Shown in pieces: positions 17,833-27,861 of a stretch of DNA of 64,000 nt. A program made the position numbers and the translations under genes. The DNA lies in assembly GCF_002893625.1 (NCBI RefSeq), contig NZ_PKMZ01000004.1, forward strand, positions 124,001 through 188,000, written 5' to 3'. A model generated the notes under the pieces. It was not told the origin of the DNA. It did not search any database and saw nothing but the letters and a program-made list of their open reading frames with translations. This DNA is from Mangrovicella endophytica. GTDB lineage: Bacteria > Pseudomonadota > Alphaproteobacteria > Rhizobiales > Rhizobiaceae. The first letter of the stretch is position 1. The number at the start of each line of letters is the position of its first letter.

Positions 17833-19628
17833 GGCCGCGCCTCCTCGACGGCCAATCGCGCCGCCTGCAACACCGCCGCCCCCTGCAGGATGCGCCGCTT
17901 CAGGCCGGATGCCTCGGCGAGCAGCGTCACCGCCGCGAAGCGGGCCAGCGCCTGACGATGCCCGCGCCCGGGCGCGTCGACCAGCGCGCCTTTGGCGAGA
18001 TAGGCCGTGCCGGCCGTCAGGCCGAAGAGCCGCAGATAGGCAGTCGCACCAGCCAGGGCGGTATCGGTCTCGCCACCCGCGAGGCATGTCTGCAGGAATC
18101 GCGTCGCTTGCCTCCAGTCATCGAGCGCCCCTGTCAGGGGTTCTGCCATTTCATCGAACCCGCCGTCTGCGCTGGCGCGGAGTGCATCGACAATCGCCGC
18201 CATCTCCTCGTGGTAGTCGTCGAAGACTGCCCCGTCGAAGAGGCCGAGTTTTCGGGTCACGAGGTCGATGGCCTGAATGCCGTTGGTGCCCTCGTAGATC
18301 GGCGCGATGCGCGCATCGCGAAGGAGCCGCGCGGCACCGGTCTCCTCGATATAGCCGGTGCCGCCATGCACCTGCAGTCCCAGCGAAGCGACCTCGACGC
18401 CGACATCGGTGGCAAACGCCTTGGCGACGGGCGTGAGAAGATCAGCGCGCGCCTTCCAGCGCCGTTGCTCGGCCGGATGCTGCGCAGCACGCGCCCGGTC
18501 GGCGGCAAGGCCGCAGGCATAGACGATGGCGCGCGCTGCGCCGGTGAGAGCCTTCATCGTCGTCAGCATCGCCGCAACATCGGGGTGCTGGGCAATCGGG
18601 CTTTCGTCCGTTCCCGCTCCGCCGCCAACGAGACGGGTGGCGCGGCCCTGCCTGCGCTCGGACGCATAGGCTTCGGCCTTGCGGCAGGCCGCCTCCGCGA
18701 CACCCAGACCCTGCACGCCGACGAGCAGGCGCGCGTTGTTCATCATCGTGAACATGCAGGCGAGGCCGCGATTTTCCTCGCCGATCAGCCAGCCGACGGC
18801 GCCCGGCGCCTCGCCGGGAGCGCTGCCCTCGCCATAGATCATCGTGCAGGTCGGCGAGCCGTGGATGCCGAGCTTGTGCTCGATCGAGGCGCAGACGACG
18901 TCGTTGCGCCGGCCGAGCGAGCCGTCTTCCTCAATGAGATGCTTCGGCACGAGGAAGAGCGAGATGCCCTTCACGCCCGGCGGAGCATCCGGCAGGCGCG
19001 CCAGCACGAGGTGGACGATATTGTCCGTCCAGTCGTGCTCGCCATAGGTGATGAAGATCTTGTGGCCAAAGATACGGTAGCTGCCGTCCGCCTGCCGCTC
19101 GGCGCGTGTTCTGAGACCAGACAGATCCGAGCCCGACTGCGGCTCGGTCAGATTCATCGTTCCCATCCACGCACCGGAGACGAGCTTTTCGAGATAGCGC
19201 ACCTTGAGCATCGGGCTGCCATGAGCGAGCAGAGCCTCGATCGCGCCGACCGTCAGCGTCGGGCCGATGGCAAACGCCATGGACGCGGAGTTCCAGATCT
19301 CGAAGACAGCGGCGGAGAGCGCCACCGGAAGGCCCTGGCCGCCATGTTCGGCGGGCGCGGCGAGGCCGTTCCAGCCGGCGTCGCGCCAGCGGGCGTAAAG
19401 CTCCGGCCACCCGTCAGGCGTCCGCACTTCGCCATCCTCCAGCCGCGCGCCCTGGCGATCGCCGCTGGCTGCGAGAGGCTCAATCTCGCCGGTGGCGAAT
19501 TCGGCGGCCGCAGACAGAACCGCTTCGACGAGATCGGCGGAGAGGTCCCCGTAGCGTCCGGCTTCGACGTCCGACCTCAGGCCGGCCACCTCGAGCAGCG
19601 TGAAAGCGATGTCGTGCGGAGTAGCCAT
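17829..19628 (-). CDS. Acyl-CoA dehydrogenase (large FadE5/DmdC-like type)
   Basis: A 599-residue FAD enzyme. The size and extra C-terminal domain place it in the large acyl-CoA dehydrogenase group that includes DmdC and mycobacterial FadE5 rather than the 380-residue type. Features: GLPVALSAAVFEIWNSAS, WMGTMNLTEPQSGSDLSGLR for flavin and substrate binding, IFGHKIFITYGEHD, and the C-terminal QVHGGTGYIEETGAARLLRD and APIYEGTNGIQAIDLVTRKL with the catalytic Glu. It is coupled to the downstream enoyl-CoA hydratase and is divergent from the fumarylacetoacetase-fold gene 150 bp away. Confidence 0.92.
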   Translation of the reverse strand: MATPHDIAFTLLEVAGLRSDVEAGRYGDLSADLVEAVLSAAAEFATGEIEPLAASGDRQGARLEDGEVRTPDGWPELYARWRDAGWNGLAAPAEHGGQGLPVALSAAVFEIWNSASMAFAIGPTLTVGAIEALLAHGSPMLKVRYLEKLVSGAWMGTMNLTEPQSGSDLSGLRTRAERQADGSYRIFGHKIFITYGEHDWTDNIVHLVLARLPDAPPGVKGISLFLVPKHLIEEDGSLGRRNDVVCASIEHKLGIHGSPTCTMIYGEGSAPGEAPGAVGWLIGEENRGLACMFTMMNNARLLVGVQGLGVAEAACRKAEAYASERRQGRATRLVGGGAGTDESPIAQHPDVAAMLTTMKALTGAARAIVYACGLAADRARAAQHPAEQRRWKARADLLTPVAKAFATDVGVEVASLGLQVHGGTGYIEETGAARLLRDARIAPIYEGTNGIQAIDLVTRKLGLFDGAVFDDYHEEMAAIVDALRASADGGFDEMAEPLTGALDDWRQATRFLQTCLAGGETDTALAGATAYLRLFGLTAGTAYLAKGALVDAPGRGHRQALARFAAVTLLAEASGLKRRILQGAAVLQAARLAVEEARP

Positions 19629-19777
19629 AGGAAGACCTTATCTCACGAGATGCTGTCCGCGGCCGATAGCCGCCTATCGATAAATTCGCCTGTCCAATGG
19701 CTAAGGAATCGGCCAAAGGTCGTCCGGAACTCGTCGCGGTTTCAACCATTCCAGCGATGAGTGAGAGGAGGATGTAG

Positions 19778-20620
19778 ATGCGGTTTGTGCGTTTCGGAAA
19801 TCGAGGTTCCGAAAAGCCAGGCATTCTCGATCAGCAGGGCAGGATACGGGATCTCTCGTCCCATTTATCTTCTCTATCCGGGGCAGCTCTAGACCCGGCC
19901 GAATTGCGTAAGCTTGGCACTATCGATCCCGAGACTCTGCCGCTCGCACCCGAGGGTGCGCGATTGTGCAAGCCTGTCGAGCGGATCGGCAAGATCATCG
20001 GCGTCGGGCCGAACTATCGCGACGCCGCTCTCCTGGCCGGTTTCAAGGTCAATCCCGAACCGACCCTCTTCATGAAATCGCCTTCCGCCGTGAGCGGCCC
20101 GAACGACCCGATCGAGATTCCGCGCATGGCGACGCGCGTGGACTGGGGGGTCGAGCTCGCCGTGGTGATCGGGCGCGTGGCCAAATACGTCAATGTCGAG
20201 CAGGCGATGGACTATGTCGCCGGCTTCACCCTCGCCAACGACCTGACCGAGCGCAACTTCCAGCTTCAGCGCGGCGGCCAGTGGTTCAAGGGCAAGTCGC
20301 ACGACACATTCGCGCCGATCGGCCCCTATCTCGTCACGCCGGACGAGCTGCGCAACTTCGACGACATTACCCTGTGGCTCGACGTCAACGGCCAGCGCCA
20401 GCAGTCCGCGAGCACCAGCGGCATGATCTTCAAGGTGCCGTATCTCGTCTCCTACATCTCGCGCTTCACGCGTCTCGAGCCGGGCGACGTGATCCTGACG
20501 GGATCGCCGGGCGGCGTCGGCCTCTCCTATGACCCGCCGCGCTTCCTCTCTGTCGGCGACCGCGTGACGCTCGGCGCCGACGGCCTCGGCCAGCAGGACT
20601 ATGTCTGCATCAGCTCGTGA
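19778..20620 (+). CDS. Fumarylacetoacetate hydrolase (FAH) family protein
   Basis: A 280-residue protein of the FAH fold, which includes hydrolases and isomerases of dicarbonyl acids in aromatic and amino-acid breakdown. The domain has IGVGPNYRDAALLAGFKVNP, LFMKSPSAVSGPNDPI, DWGVELAVVIGR with the metal-binding Glu-x-Glu-like and Asp residues, DLTERNFQLQRGGQWFKGKS, and the C-terminal DVILTGSPGGVGLSYDPP. A strong GAGGAGGAT ribosome-binding site precedes the ATG at 19778. It is divergent from the acyl-CoA dehydrogenase and convergent with the fad operon. The substrate is unknown. Confidence 0.92.
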   Translation: MRFVRFGNRGSEKPGILDQQGRIRDLSSHLSSLSGAALDPAELRKLGTIDPETLPLAPEGARLCKPVERIGKIIGVGPNYRDAALLAGFKVNPEPTLFMKSPSAVSGPNDPIEIPRMATRVDWGVELAVVIGRVAKYVNVEQAMDYVAGFTLANDLTERNFQLQRGGQWFKGKSHDTFAPIGPYLVTPDELRNFDDITLWLDVNGQRQQSASTSGMIFKVPYLVSYISRFTRLEPGDVILTGSPGGVGLSYDPPRFLSVGDRVTLGADGLGQQDYVCISS

Positions 20621-20691
20621 AAGGGGCCGGCCGATCGCCGGTCCGCTTTCCGATCGTTCGGCCCTCGCAAGCGTGAAGCTCATGGAGGCGC

Positions 20692-22791
20692 TCAGCGCGC
20701 CTCCAGATCGCTCCAGCCGGCATCCGGCTTGAAGCGCTCGCCATGGCGCTCGGCGAGCGCCTCCATCCGCGCGACGATCTCGGCGATGCCACGCCGGCGG
20801 GCGTAGTGGATGGGGCCGCCGCGGAACGGCGCGAAGCCGGTGCCGAAGATCATCGCGCCATCAGCGATGTCCTCCTCTTCCACCACGCCTTCGCGCAGGC
20901 ATGCGACAACCGCGTTCAGCATCGGCAGGATCAGCCGATCGGCGATGTCGGGATCGTTCGGCGCACTGTCCGGCAGCGCATCCAGACTCTGCTTCGCCGG
21001 CTTGCCCTCGCTATCGTATCGGTAGAGCCCCTCGCCGCTCTTGCGGCCGAGTTTGCCGTCCGCCCGCTTCTGCCGCAGCCATTCGGGCGCTTGCGGGAAG
21101 CCGTGCATCACCGGACGCAGCCCGTCGACGACGTCGAGGGCGACGTCGATGCCGACCTGGTCGATGAGCTCGATCGGCCCCATCGGCATGCCGAAGGCTT
21201 CGGCGGCATGGTCGATCCGCTCCTTCGGAATGCCTTCGTCGGCGAGGATCAGAGCCTCGGCGATGTAAGGCGTCAGCGAACGATTCACGAGGAAGCCGGG
21301 CGCCGAAGCGACGGCTGCGGGCAGCCGTGACAGCTCGGTGGCAAAGGCGATGGCGCGGCGGCGCGTCTCGGCATGGATGGCGGCGTGCGAGACGATCTCG
21401 ACCAGCTGCATCCGCGACACCGGGTTGAAGAAGTGCAGGCCGACGAAGCGCGATGGATCGCGGAGGCCAGCGACCAGCTCGTCCAGCGGGATCGCCGAGG
21501 TGTTGGTGGCCAGCAGCGCGCCCTCCTTCAGCCGCGGCTCGATGGCCGCGTAGATCGAGCGCTTCAGCTCCAGCTTCTCCGGGACCGCCTCGATGACGAT
21601 GTCGGCGTGGCGCACGCCATGGCCCTGCGGATCAGGCACCAGGCGGTCGAGCGCATCGCGGACCTTGACCGGATCCTTCAGCGTCGCCTGCAGCATCTTC
21701 GTCGCCGCCTTGACCGCCTTGCCGATGGATGCGTTGGCCACATCCGCCAGCGTGACGTCGAAGCCTTCCTTGGCAGCCCAGGCCGCGATGTCGCCCCCCA
21801 TGGCGCCGGCACCGACCACATGGACATGGCGGATCGCCGACTTGCCCTGCTTCTGCCCCTTCATCGCCTCGCGCAGGAAGAAGACACGGATAAGGCTTTG
21901 CGCGGTGTCCGAGGTGATCAGTCTGGCAAAGCTGTCGATCTCGGCGGCCTGCATCGCCTTGCGGTCGCCCCCATGCGCCTCCCAAAGATCGATCAGGGCA
22001 TAGGGCGCCGGGTAATGCTCCTTCGGCGCCTTCTCGGCCGCGGTCTTCCTCATCCGCGATGCGGCGAAGCTGCGCGCGGGGCGTAGCGATAGCGCCCGGT
22101 CCTTGAGATCGGCCTTGGCACCCGCGAGCTGCCCCGCGGCTGCGGCCCGGACCGCGGCGGCGACATGGCGCTCCTCCACCACCGCATCGACGAGGCCGAT
22201 CGACTTGGCCTTGCGCGCCGGGAGCGATCGGCCGGTCAGCATCATGGTCATCGCCTCGACCGGATCGGCTACCGCGATCGAGCGGAAGGTGCCGCCGAGA
22301 CCCGGATGCAGCCCCAGCATCACCTCGGGAAAGCCGAGCGTCGCATCGGCGGTCGCGATGCGGCGCTTGCAGGCGAGCGCGAGTTCCAGACCGCCGCCGA
22401 GACAGTGGCCGTGGATCACCGCGATCGTCAGAGACGACAGCCTCTCCAGCCGGTCGAAGACGGCATGGCCCTCGGTCAGCAGCCTTTGCATGTCCTCGAT
22501 CGAGGCGCCGGTGAACTGGCGGATGTCGGCACCGGCGGCAAAGCCGGCGGACTTGCCGGAGCGGATCACCACCGCGCGCGGACGCTCGGCTTCAAGGCGC
22601 TCCAGATGCGCGTTCAGCTCCTCCAGCACGGCGCGGTCGATCACATTCACCGACTTGTCGGGCCGGTCGAGCACCAGCCACACCACGCCGTCGGCGTCCC
22701 TCGCCGACCGCCAGTTGCCCTGCGGGGCGGCATCGGCCGCGGCTCCAAGCTCGAGCCGGCGATCCTTCAGCGCGTTCAGCATCGTCTTCAT
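20692..22791 (-). CDS. fadB: Bifunctional enoyl-CoA hydratase / 3-hydroxyacyl-CoA dehydrogenase (FadB/FadJ-like)
   Basis: A 699-residue trifunctional-type alpha subunit. The N-terminal crotonase domain (about residues 15-200) has VIRSGKSAGFAAGADIRQF and AVIHGHCLGGGLELALACKR. The central Rossmann domain has HVHVVGAGAMGGDIAAWAAK, and the dehydrogenase catalytic region is GLHFFNPVSRMQLVEIV. Two C-terminal 3HCDH domains end with GTGFAPFRGGPIHYARRRG. It hydrates enoyl-CoA and oxidises 3-hydroxyacyl-CoA. The start is ATG 22791, after the thiolase stop at 22808. It is the last gene of a minus-strand operon fadE-type, thiolase, fadB. Confidence 0.95.
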   Translation of the reverse strand: MKTMLNALKDRRLELGAAADAAPQGNWRSARDADGVVWLVLDRPDKSVNVIDRAVLEELNAHLERLEAERPRAVVIRSGKSAGFAAGADIRQFTGASIEDMQRLLTEGHAVFDRLERLSSLTIAVIHGHCLGGGLELALACKRRIATADATLGFPEVMLGLHPGLGGTFRSIAVADPVEAMTMMLTGRSLPARKAKSIGLVDAVVEERHVAAAVRAAAAGQLAGAKADLKDRALSLRPARSFAASRMRKTAAEKAPKEHYPAPYALIDLWEAHGGDRKAMQAAEIDSFARLITSDTAQSLIRVFFLREAMKGQKQGKSAIRHVHVVGAGAMGGDIAAWAAKEGFDVTLADVANASIGKAVKAATKMLQATLKDPVKVRDALDRLVPDPQGHGVRHADIVIEAVPEKLELKRSIYAAIEPRLKEGALLATNTSAIPLDELVAGLRDPSRFVGLHFFNPVSRMQLVEIVSHAAIHAETRRRAIAFATELSRLPAAVASAPGFLVNRSLTPYIAEALILADEGIPKERIDHAAEAFGMPMGPIELIDQVGIDVALDVVDGLRPVMHGFPQAPEWLRQKRADGKLGRKSGEGLYRYDSEGKPAKQSLDALPDSAPNDPDIADRLILPMLNAVVACLREGVVEEEDIADGAMIFGTGFAPFRGGPIHYARRRGIAEIVARMEALAERHGERFKPDAGWSDLEAR

Positions 22792-22807
22792 GGCGCGTCT
22801 CTCCGGA

Positions 22808-24091
22808 TCAAGCGGCTTCGAGCAACATGGCGCCGCCCTGGCCGCCGCCGATGCATTCGGTCGCGATGCCACGCTTGCGGCCGAGCCGCCGCATGGCATT
22901 GGCGAGATGGAGCGTGATGCGGTTGCCGCTGGTGCCGACGGGGTGACCCAGCGAGATGGCGCCGCCATCGACGTTGAGGTCCTCGTGCCGGATGACGCCT
23001 CCCAAACCCTCGAGATCGAGGACGTCGCGGCAGATCGTTTCGTCGGCGAGCGCGGCGAGGCAGGCGAGAACCTGCGCGGCGAAGGCCTCGTTCAACTCCC
23101 ACAGGCCGACATCGGCAACGCTCATCGCCTGACGCTTCAGGATGGGCGCACTGGCCAGGACAGGGCCAAGGCCCATGATCGAGGGATCGAGCGCGCCCCA
23201 ATGCGAATCGACGATGCGGGCGAGCGGCGTCATGCCATGCCGCTCGACAGCCTCCTCGGAGGCCAGGATCACCCAGCTGGCGCCGTCGGTGATCTGCGAG
23301 GCGTTACCGGCCGTGACCTTGCCATAGGGCTTCTCGAAGACCGGTTTCAGCTTGCCGAGCGATTCGACGCTGGAGCCGGGCCGGACGCCATCGTCGCGCT
23401 CGAACACCTCGCCGTCGCGCGAGAAGGCCGGCAGCATCTCGTCCTTCAGCCAACCCTCCTTCGTTGCACGGTCGAGGCGGTCGTGGCTCGCCGCGGCGTA
23501 GGCATCGGCGGCCTCGCGGCTGATGTCGAAGAGATGGGCGAGGATCTCCGCCGTCTGCCCCATGTTGAGTTCGGTGATCGGATCGGTGAGGCCGCGCTCC
23601 AGGCCGAGCATGGGCTTGAGGAAGTCAGGCCTCAGGCCGGTCAGCGCCTTCAGCCTGTCGGCCGTCGATCGCGCTCCGTTGAGGCGGGCGAACCAGTCGA
23701 CCGCGCCGCGCCGCAGTACCAGCGGCGAATGGCTGAGCGCGTCCGTGCCGCCGGCCAGGACGATGTCGGCATGGCCGCCTTCGATCGTGCGGAAGGCGGT
23801 GTCGATCGACTGCATGCCGGAGCCGCAATTGATCTGCACCGTGAAGGCCGGAATGCGCTCGGGAATGCCGAGCCGCAGCAGCGCGACGCGCGCTGGGTTC
23901 ATCTCGTCGGCGATGACGTTGACGCAGCCGAGGATGACCAGATCGATCGCGTCCTTGTCGAAGCTCTGGCGCATGAGGAGCGGTCGACCGCACTGCACGG
24001 CGAGATCGACCGGCGTGAACGGCCCCGGCTTGCCACGCGCCTTCAGGAAGGGCGTGCGCGCCCCGTCGACAAGATAGACTGCCCGCGCCAT
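22808..24091 (-). CDS. fadA: Acetyl-CoA C-acyltransferase (thiolase)
   Basis: A 427-residue thiolase, the beta-oxidation step that cleaves 3-ketoacyl-CoA with CoA. The nucleophilic cysteine is in QINCGSGMQSID, the conserved His in GGAISLGHPVGTSGNR, and the second cysteine in ATECIGGGQGGAM. The N-terminal VYLVDGARTPFLKARGKPGP and WELNEAFAAQVLA support the assignment. Its ATG at 24091 overlaps the terminal base of the upstream acyl-CoA dehydrogenase stop, and fadB follows after 16 bp, so the three genes form one operon. Confidence 0.95.
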   Translation of the reverse strand: MARAVYLVDGARTPFLKARGKPGPFTPVDLAVQCGRPLLMRQSFDKDAIDLVILGCVNVIADEMNPARVALLRLGIPERIPAFTVQINCGSGMQSIDTAFRTIEGGHADIVLAGGTDALSHSPLVLRRGAVDWFARLNGARSTADRLKALTGLRPDFLKPMLGLERGLTDPITELNMGQTAEILAHLFDISREAADAYAAASHDRLDRATKEGWLKDEMLPAFSRDGEVFERDDGVRPGSSVESLGKLKPVFEKPYGKVTAGNASQITDGASWVILASEEAVERHGMTPLARIVDSHWGALDPSIMGLGPVLASAPILKRQAMSVADVGLWELNEAFAAQVLACLAALADETICRDVLDLEGLGGVIRHEDLNVDGGAISLGHPVGTSGNRITLHLANAMRRLGRKRGIATECIGGGQGGAMLLEAA

Positions 24092-26355
24092 TACTCCGCC
24101 GCCTCCTGACGTTCCTGACCTTCGTTCGCTGGGCGATGCTGCGCCGCCAGCGGCGACACCGCCTCCATTGGAAAGGCGTCGACCACGAGCACCTCGGTCA
24201 CCGCGGCACGCGCCGCCTGGAGCCGCGCGCAATCCTCGGCCGAGATGATCGCAGCATCGCGCGCCTTTTCGGGATCGGCGATGCGCGCTTCACGCATCGC
24301 CTTCTCCACCGACGCCACCTCGACGATCATCGAGAAGGCGCGTTCGAGGGCGGCGACCGGGTGGTCCAGCCGGCCCTCGCCGAGATAAAGCCCCGGCGTC
24401 AGTCGATCGCGCTGCGAGGACGGTCGCAGCAGGATTTCGGCCACCTCGCTCGTCAGCTCGTCGGACGGCTCCGGCTGCGGTACGCCGAGCGGGAAGGCGA
24501 TCAGCTGCGCCAGCGTCGCCGCCCAGCGGGCCGGCAGGTTGAGGAGGACACCGCGGAAGGCAGCGCCGAGCCGGCCGTAGCCCTTCTGGAACACGTAATC
24601 GACGAGCGGGCGGTCGGCTTCGGGTCGTCCCTCGCTCTCGAAGCGCTTCAGCGTCGCGCCCAGGAAGTAGAGCTCGGCGAGAATGTCCGCCAGGCGCCCC
24701 GACAGCATCTCGCGACGCTTCAGCGTGCCGCCGAGTGTCAGCAGCGACAGATCGGCCAGGAGCGCAAAGGCCGACGAATAGCGTGACAGCTGCCGCCAGT
24801 GGCTGGTCATGGCTGCGCCGTCCGGCGCATGCGCGGCGAGGCCGCCGGTCCAGCCATGCACGAAGGCCCGCAGCGCATTCAGCGCGGAGAAGCCCACATG
24901 GCCCCAGAAGTGGCGATCAAAGGCGTCGAGCCCGGCTTCCTCATCCTTGTCGGAGAGAGCGAGCAGCTCCTTCAGCATATAAGGATGGGCGCGGATGGCG
25001 CCCTGCCCGAAGATCATCAGGCTGCGCGTCAGGATGTTGGCGCCTTCGACGGTGATGCCGATCGGCACGGAGCGGTGCTGCAGGCCCATATAGTTGCGCG
25101 GCCCGTCGATGATGCCCTTGCCGCCATGGATATCCATCGTCTTCTCGACGGATTCGCGCATGCGCTGCGTCGCGGTCGCCTTCATGATGGCCGAGACGAC
25201 GGAGGGACGATGCCCCTCATCGAGCGCGGCGACCGTCAGCCGGCGCGCCGCATCGATCGCGTAGGCATTGGCGGCGATCTCGGCGAGCGGCTGCTGGATG
25301 CCCTCGAAGAGGCCGAGCGGCACGTTGAACTGGGTGCGGATGCGGGCATAGGCGCCGGCGGTCCGGGCGCAGGCCGCCGCCGAGGCCGCGGACTGGGAGG
25401 GCAGCGAGATGCCGCGTCCGGCGGCAAGCGCCGTCATCAGCATCCGCCAGCCCTGCCCGACCTGGTCTGCGCCGCCGAGGATCCAGTCGACGGGCACGAA
25501 GACGTCGCGTCCTTCGAGCGGGCCGTTCTGGAAGAAGGTGAATTGCGGGATGTGGCGGTCGCCATGCGTGACGCCGGGCGTCGCCGTCGGGAGCAGCGCC
25601 ACAGTGATACCCGGCGAGGTGCCCTTGCCGAGGTGGTTCTCGGGATCGAGCAGCTTGAACGCAAGGCCCATCACCGTGGCGACGGGGCCTAGCGTGATGT
25701 AGCGCTTGGCGAAGTTGAGGCGGATGCCGAGCACCCGCTGGCCCTCGTGCTCGCCGTATTCGACGACGCCGGTGTCGGTCATCGCCGCGGCGTCCGAACC
25801 GGCTTCCACCGAGGTCAGGCCGAAACACGGGATCTCCCGCCCATCGGCCAGACGCGGCAGCCAGTAAGTACGCTGGGCTTCCGTGCCGAAATGCAGCATC
25901 AGCTCGCCGGGTCCGAGCGAGTTCGGCACCATCACCGTCACGCCGGCGACGACGCTGGCGGACGACACCTTGCGGACGACTTCCGAATGCGCGGTGTTGG
26001 AGAAGCCGAGACCGCCATACTGCTTCGGGATGACCATGCCGAAGAAGCGGTTGCGCTTCAGAAAGTCCCAGACCTCCGGCGGCAGATCGCGGTCTTCCCA
26101 GACGATCTTCCAGTCGTCGATCATCGCGCAGAGTTCGGAGACTGGACCGTCGATGAAGGCCTGCTCCTCCGCCGTCAGCGTCGCCGGCGGCATGGCGACG
26201 AGCTTGTTCCAGTCAGGATTGCCGGAGAACAGCTCACCATCCCACCAGACGGTGCCGGCGCCGATCGCCTCCTGCTCGGTCGGCGAGATCGGCGGCATGA
26301 CGCCCTTGGCCCAGCGAAAGATCGGGCGGGTCAATCTCTCCCTGCGGAACGACAT
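24091..26355 (-). CDS. fadE: Long acyl-CoA dehydrogenase (FadE-type, with DUF1974-like C-terminus)
   Basis: A 754-residue enzyme of the large FadE group. The dehydrogenase core spans about residues 60-460: FGMVIPKQYGGLGFSNTAHS, LTSVEAGSDAAAMTDTG, FGLTSVEAGSDA for flavin contact, and MDIHGGKGIIDGPRNYMG. A C-terminal DUF1974-like helical domain of about 270 residues follows, as in E. coli FadE. Start 26355 is chosen because GGAG lies 8 bp upstream, giving the usual MSFRRERLTRPIFRWAK start; 26391 is an in-frame alternative. It heads the operon with thiolase and fadB. The palindrome at 26421-26436 is probably its operator. Confidence 0.93.
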   Translation of the reverse strand: MSFRRERLTRPIFRWAKGVMPPISPTEQEAIGAGTVWWDGELFSGNPDWNKLVAMPPATLTAEEQAFIDGPVSELCAMIDDWKIVWEDRDLPPEVWDFLKRNRFFGMVIPKQYGGLGFSNTAHSEVVRKVSSASVVAGVTVMVPNSLGPGELMLHFGTEAQRTYWLPRLADGREIPCFGLTSVEAGSDAAAMTDTGVVEYGEHEGQRVLGIRLNFAKRYITLGPVATVMGLAFKLLDPENHLGKGTSPGITVALLPTATPGVTHGDRHIPQFTFFQNGPLEGRDVFVPVDWILGGADQVGQGWRMLMTALAAGRGISLPSQSAASAAACARTAGAYARIRTQFNVPLGLFEGIQQPLAEIAANAYAIDAARRLTVAALDEGHRPSVVSAIMKATATQRMRESVEKTMDIHGGKGIIDGPRNYMGLQHRSVPIGITVEGANILTRSLMIFGQGAIRAHPYMLKELLALSDKDEEAGLDAFDRHFWGHVGFSALNALRAFVHGWTGGLAAHAPDGAAMTSHWRQLSRYSSAFALLADLSLLTLGGTLKRREMLSGRLADILAELYFLGATLKRFESEGRPEADRPLVDYVFQKGYGRLGAAFRGVLLNLPARWAATLAQLIAFPLGVPQPEPSDELTSEVAEILLRPSSQRDRLTPGLYLGEGRLDHPVAALERAFSMIVEVASVEKAMREARIADPEKARDAAIISAEDCARLQAARAAVTEVLVVDAFPMEAVSPLAAQHRPANEGQERQEAAE

Positions 26356-26420
26356 GGCTTTTCTCCGGCTGCCGATCTTCTCGCCAGCCAATGTAACCTA
26401 TCGCAGCGAAATTCCTACCC

Positions 26421-26436
26421 TTGACGTAAACGTAAA
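26421..26436. promoter_or_regulatory. LiuR/MerR-like palindrome upstream of the fad operon
   Basis: TTGACGTAAACGTAAA fits the symmetric pattern TT-n-ACGT-nn-ACGT-n-AA. It is 66 bp before the fadE-type start codon and just downstream of the purD stop. This resembles operators of the MerR-family LiuR regulators of acyl-CoA and branched-chain degradation genes in proteobacteria. The match to that family is from memory; the regulator gene is not in the window. Confidence 0.45.
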
Positions 26437-26448
26437 AGGAAACGCCGC

Positions 26449-27717
26449 CTACTCAGGCTCGGCCATGATGGCGCGGTGCCCGATGTCGGAGCGGCAGAAG
26501 CCGTCCGGCCAGTCGATGACGGCAACGGCCTCATAGGCGGCGCGCGCCGCCTGCCTGACAGTCGCACCAGTGGCGGAGACGTTGAGGACGCGGCCACCAT
26601 CCGCCAGTAGCCGCTCGCCGTCGCGGCGCGTGCCGGCCTGGAAGACCTTCATACCAAGCCGCTCCGGCGGCAGGTTGCGGATCTCGGAGCCCTTGGCGTA
26701 GGTGCCGGGATAGCCGTTCGCCGCCAGCACGACGGTCAGCGCCACCTCGTCCCGCCAGTGGGGCGCGACCCCGGAGAGGTCCCCCTTCGCACAGGCCAGG
26801 AGGATCGGCAGGAGGTCGCTCTCCAGCCGCAGCATCAAAACTTGGGCTTCCGGATCACCGAAGCGGACATTGTATTCGATCAGCTTCGGCCCGCTCTCCG
26901 TCAGCATCAGGCCGGCATAGAGAACGCCCTTGAATGGCGTGCCGACCTCGCGCATGCCGGCGAGCGTCGGCTCGACGATCTCGGCCATAGCGCGGCGAGT
27001 CAGCTCGGGCGTCATCGGCAGGGCGGGCGAATAGGCGCCCATGCCGCCGGTATTTGGCCCACGGTCGCGGTCGAAGGCGCGCTTGTGATCCTGCGCCGTG
27101 CCGAAGGCGAGCGCCTGGTTGCCGTCGCACAGGCAGAAGAGGCTCGCCTCCTCGCCTTCGAGGAACTCCTCGACCACCACCTCGTCGCCATCACCGCCGC
27201 TGAAGCAGGCATCGATCGCGGCGAGCGCCTCGTCACGCGTCATCGCGACAGTGACGCCCTTGCCGGCGGCGAGGCCATCGGCCTTGACGACGATCGGTGC
27301 CCCGTGGCGCTGGACGTAGTCCCTGGCCGCGGTCGCGTCGGTGAAGCGGCCATAGCGCGCCGTCGGGATCCGCTTGCGGGTGCAGAGATCCTTGGTGAAG
27401 CCCTTGGAGCCCTCCAGCTGTGCCGCCGCAGCGGACGGGCCGAAAACGAGAATGTCAGCGGCTTCCAGCGCATCAGCGAGTCCGTCGACGAGCGGCACCT
27501 CGGGCCCGACCACGACGAGGCCGATGTCATGTTCGCGGCAATAGGCGACGACCGAAGGCTTGTCGGCGGGGTTCAGGCCGGCGTCTTGAGCATGCTCGAA
27601 GATGCCGGGATTGCCGGGCGCCGCATGCAGCGTTCCGAGTTCGGGCGACTGCGCCAGCTTCCAAGCGAGAGCGTGCTCGCGGCCGCCGGAGCCGATCAGA
27701 AGGATGTTGATGGTCAT
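26449..27717 (-). CDS. purD: Phosphoribosylamine--glycine ligase
   Basis: PurD joins 5-phosphoribosylamine and glycine with ATP to give GAR, step two of purine synthesis. The 422-residue protein has the ATP-grasp architecture: N-terminal [20 protein letters not shown], the GARS hinge [21 protein letters not shown]-grasp motifs [17 protein letters not shown] and [20 protein letters not shown], and [18 protein letters not shown], which supplies metal ligands. It is divergent from ubiA with a 144-bp gap. Confidence 0.98.
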   Translation of the reverse strand: MTINILLIGSGGREHALAWKLAQSPELGTLHAAPGNPGIFEHAQDAGLNPADKPSVVAYCREHDIGLVVVGPEVPLVDGLADALEAADILVFGPSAAAAQLEGSKGFTKDLCTRKRIPTARYGRFTDATAARDYVQRHGAPIVVKADGLAAGKGVTVAMTRDEALAAIDACFSGGDGDEVVVEEFLEGEEASLFCLCDGNQALAFGTAQDHKRAFDRDRGPNTGGMGAYSPALPMTPELTRRAMAEIVEPTLAGMREVGTPFKGVLYAGLMLTESGPKLIEYNVRFGDPEAQVLMLRLESDLLPILLACAKGDLSGVAPHWRDEVALTVVLAANGYPGTYAKGSEIRNLPPERLGMKVFQAGTRRDGERLLADGGRVLNVSATGATVRQAARAAYEAVAVIDWPDGFCRSDIGHRAIMAEPE

Positions 27718-27861
27718 CTGCGAAAAGCCTCGTCCGGTCCGGCAGCACGCCAGACCGGCGCCGTCCCCGCGCTTAGCGGGGCGACGGGAGGCGGGTCAAG
27801 CCGCGTCGGGGCCACACGTGAAAGCTCTTGACGAGAGGCGCGTTCGGCGCACTCTCCGGCC

